From CADEFX01 sp050260355 (lineage in GTDB: Bacteria > Pseudomonadota > Alphaproteobacteria > Rhizobiales > Hyphomicrobiaceae), in the NCBI GenBank assembly GCA_050260355.1, contig JBLNBZ010000013.1:1-25194 (forward strand): a DNA stretch of 25,194 nt, in the 5' to 3' direction. The notes below the pieces were generated by a model that was not told where the DNA came from, made no database searches, and was given only the letters and a program-made list of their open reading frames with translations. The position numbers were made by a program, and so were the translations under genes. Below are positions 24,248 through 25,194 of the stretch, piece by piece (the stretch's first letter is position 1; every line of letters starts with the position of its first letter).

Positions 24248-25194
24248 TCAGGCTGCCATCGCCTTCTTTAGGTTCTCGTCGATCTTGTCGAGGAAGCCGG
24301 TGGTGGACAGCCACTTCTGGTCTGCGCCGACGAGCAGGGCCAGGTCCTTCGTCATGTAGCCGGACTCGACGGTATCCACGCACACCTTCTCGAGCGTGGA
24401 GGCGAACTTCGCGAGCTCGGCGTTGTTGTCGAGCTTGGCGCGATGCGCAAGCCCGCGCGTCCAGGCGAAGATCGAGGCGATCGAGTTGGTCGAGGTCTCG
24501 CGGCCCTTCTGGTGCTCGCGGTAGTGGCGGGTCACCGTGCCATGGGCAGCTTCCGCCTCCACCGTCTTGCCGTCCGGCGTCATCAGCACGCTGGTCATCA
24601 AGCCGAGCGAACCAAAGCCCTGCGCGACAATGTCTGACTGCACGTCGCCATCGTAATTCTTGCAGGCCCAGACGAACTTGCCGCTCCACTTGAGCGCGCT
24701 CGCCACCATGTCGTCGATCAGCCGGTGTTCGTAGACGATGCCAGCCTTGTCGAATTGCGGCTTGAATTCGTTCTCGAAAACTTCCTGGAAGATATCCTTG
24801 AAGCGGCCGTCATAGGCTTTCAGGATCGTATTCTTCGTGGAGAGGTAGAGCGGCCACTGGCGGCCGAGGCTGTAGTTGAAGCAGGCATGGGCGAAGTCGC
24901 GGATCGAGGCGTCGAGATTGTAGATGCCCATGGCGACGCCGGAGCTCGGGAAGTCGAACTCGTCGAAGTCCAGCTCCTGGCCGTGCTCGCCGACCCATTT
25001 CATCGTCAGCTTGCCGGGTCCCGGCACGCGGAAGTCGGTCGCGCGATACTGGTCGCCGAAGGCGTGGCGGCCGACGACGATCGGGTCTGTCCACCCCGGG
25101 ATCAGCCGGGGAACGTTGGAGATGACAATCGGCTCGCGGAAGATGCACCCGCCGAGGATGTTGCGGATGGTGCCGTTGGGCGACTTCCACATCT
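24248..25194 (-). CDS. icd: NADP-dependent isocitrate dehydrogenase (C-terminal part; 5' end cut by window)
   Basis: Isocitrate dehydrogenase oxidises isocitrate to 2-oxoglutarate and CO2, making NADPH, in the TCA cycle. The 315 or so visible residues match the dimeric type common in alphaproteobacteria and eukaryotes. They include WKSPNGTIRNILGGCIFREP (substrate-binding Ser-Asn and Arg), VVGRHAFGDQYRATDF, LIDDMVASALKWSG and CKNYDGDVQSD with the metal-binding Asp residues. EAEAAHGTVTRHYREHQKG, near the NADP site, and TNSIASIFAWTRGL follow. The protein ends in MAA, with TGA at 24250-24248. Roughly the first 90 residues lie beyond 25194, so the apparent ATG at 25192 is internal. It is convergent with the small membrane-protein gene. 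Proximity to recA-alaS fits Hyphomicrobiales. Identity is secure. Confidence 0.96.
   Translation of the reverse strand, partial: MWKSPNGTIRNILGGCIFREPIVISNVPRLIPGWTDPIVVGRHAFGDQYRATDFRVPGPGKLTMKWVGEHGQELDFDEFDFPSSGVAMGIYNLDASIRDFAHACFNYSLGRQWPLYLSTKNTILKAYDGRFKDIFQEVFENEFKPQFDKAGIVYEHRLIDDMVASALKWSGKFVWACKNYDGDVQSDIVAQGFGSLGLMTSVLMTPDGKTVEAEAAHGTVTRHYREHQKGRETSTNSIASIFAWTRGLAHRAKLDNNAELAKFASTLEKVCVDTVESGYMTKDLALLVGADQKWLSTTGFLDKIDENLKKAMAA

Noticed and set aside
24227..24254. Imperfect hairpin across the icd stop codon
   Set aside because: It needs a 3-base bulge, overlaps coding sequence and has no U run on either strand.

Overview
This 25.2-kb, GC-rich window comes from an alphaproteobacterial chromosome, most likely Hyphomicrobiales (Rhizobiales). 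The evidence is the clpX-lon-hupB order, a CckA hybrid kinase next to recA and alaS, a single-cysteine alphaproteobacterial DksA, a GAAC-N7-GAAC-type SOS box before recA, and an alphaproteobacterial-type NADP isocitrate dehydrogenase. I see no rRNA, tRNA, insertion sequence, phage gene or CRISPR array. Codon use looks even throughout, so this reads as core chromosome rather than an island. The genus cannot be named from what is visible.

Layout. 1-3424 (+): the end of clpX, lon and hupB, a proteostasis and nucleoid cluster. A sigma-32-like promoter precedes lon and a strong intrinsic terminator follows it. 3551-7760 (-): a probable four-gene operon transcribed in the order MoxR-type AAA+ ATPase, unknown single-pass membrane protein, YcjX-like P-loop protein, YcjF-like (DUF697/TIGR01620) membrane protein. 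The last two genes overlap by 4 bp. 8070-8672 (+): a DksA-family RNA polymerase regulator. 8705-11548 (-): a large MscS-type mechanosensitive channel whose C-terminal domain is duplicated. 11638-12012 (-): a small FliO-like membrane protein. 12212-14830 (+): cckA. 15031-16233 (+): recA. 16502-19171 (+): alaS. 19193-20173 (-): a glycerophosphodiester phosphodiesterase. 20295-23801 (+): two tandem CPA2 (Kef/YbaL-type) cation:proton antiporters. 23962-24213 (+): a two-helix membrane protein. 24248-25194 (-): the C-terminal part of icd, cut by the window edge.

Functional themes are proteolysis and stress (ClpX, Lon, MoxR, YcjX/YcjF), the DNA-damage response (RecA), cell-cycle phosphorelay (CckA), stringent-type transcription control (DksA), and envelope or ion homeostasis (MscS, antiporters). 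Most genes are standard. The least explained parts are the MoxR/unknown/YcjX/YcjF operon, the duplicated channel domain, the zinc-ligand-poor DksA with a long basic tail, and the orphan FliO-like gene divergent from cckA. I found no clear new defence or mobile system.
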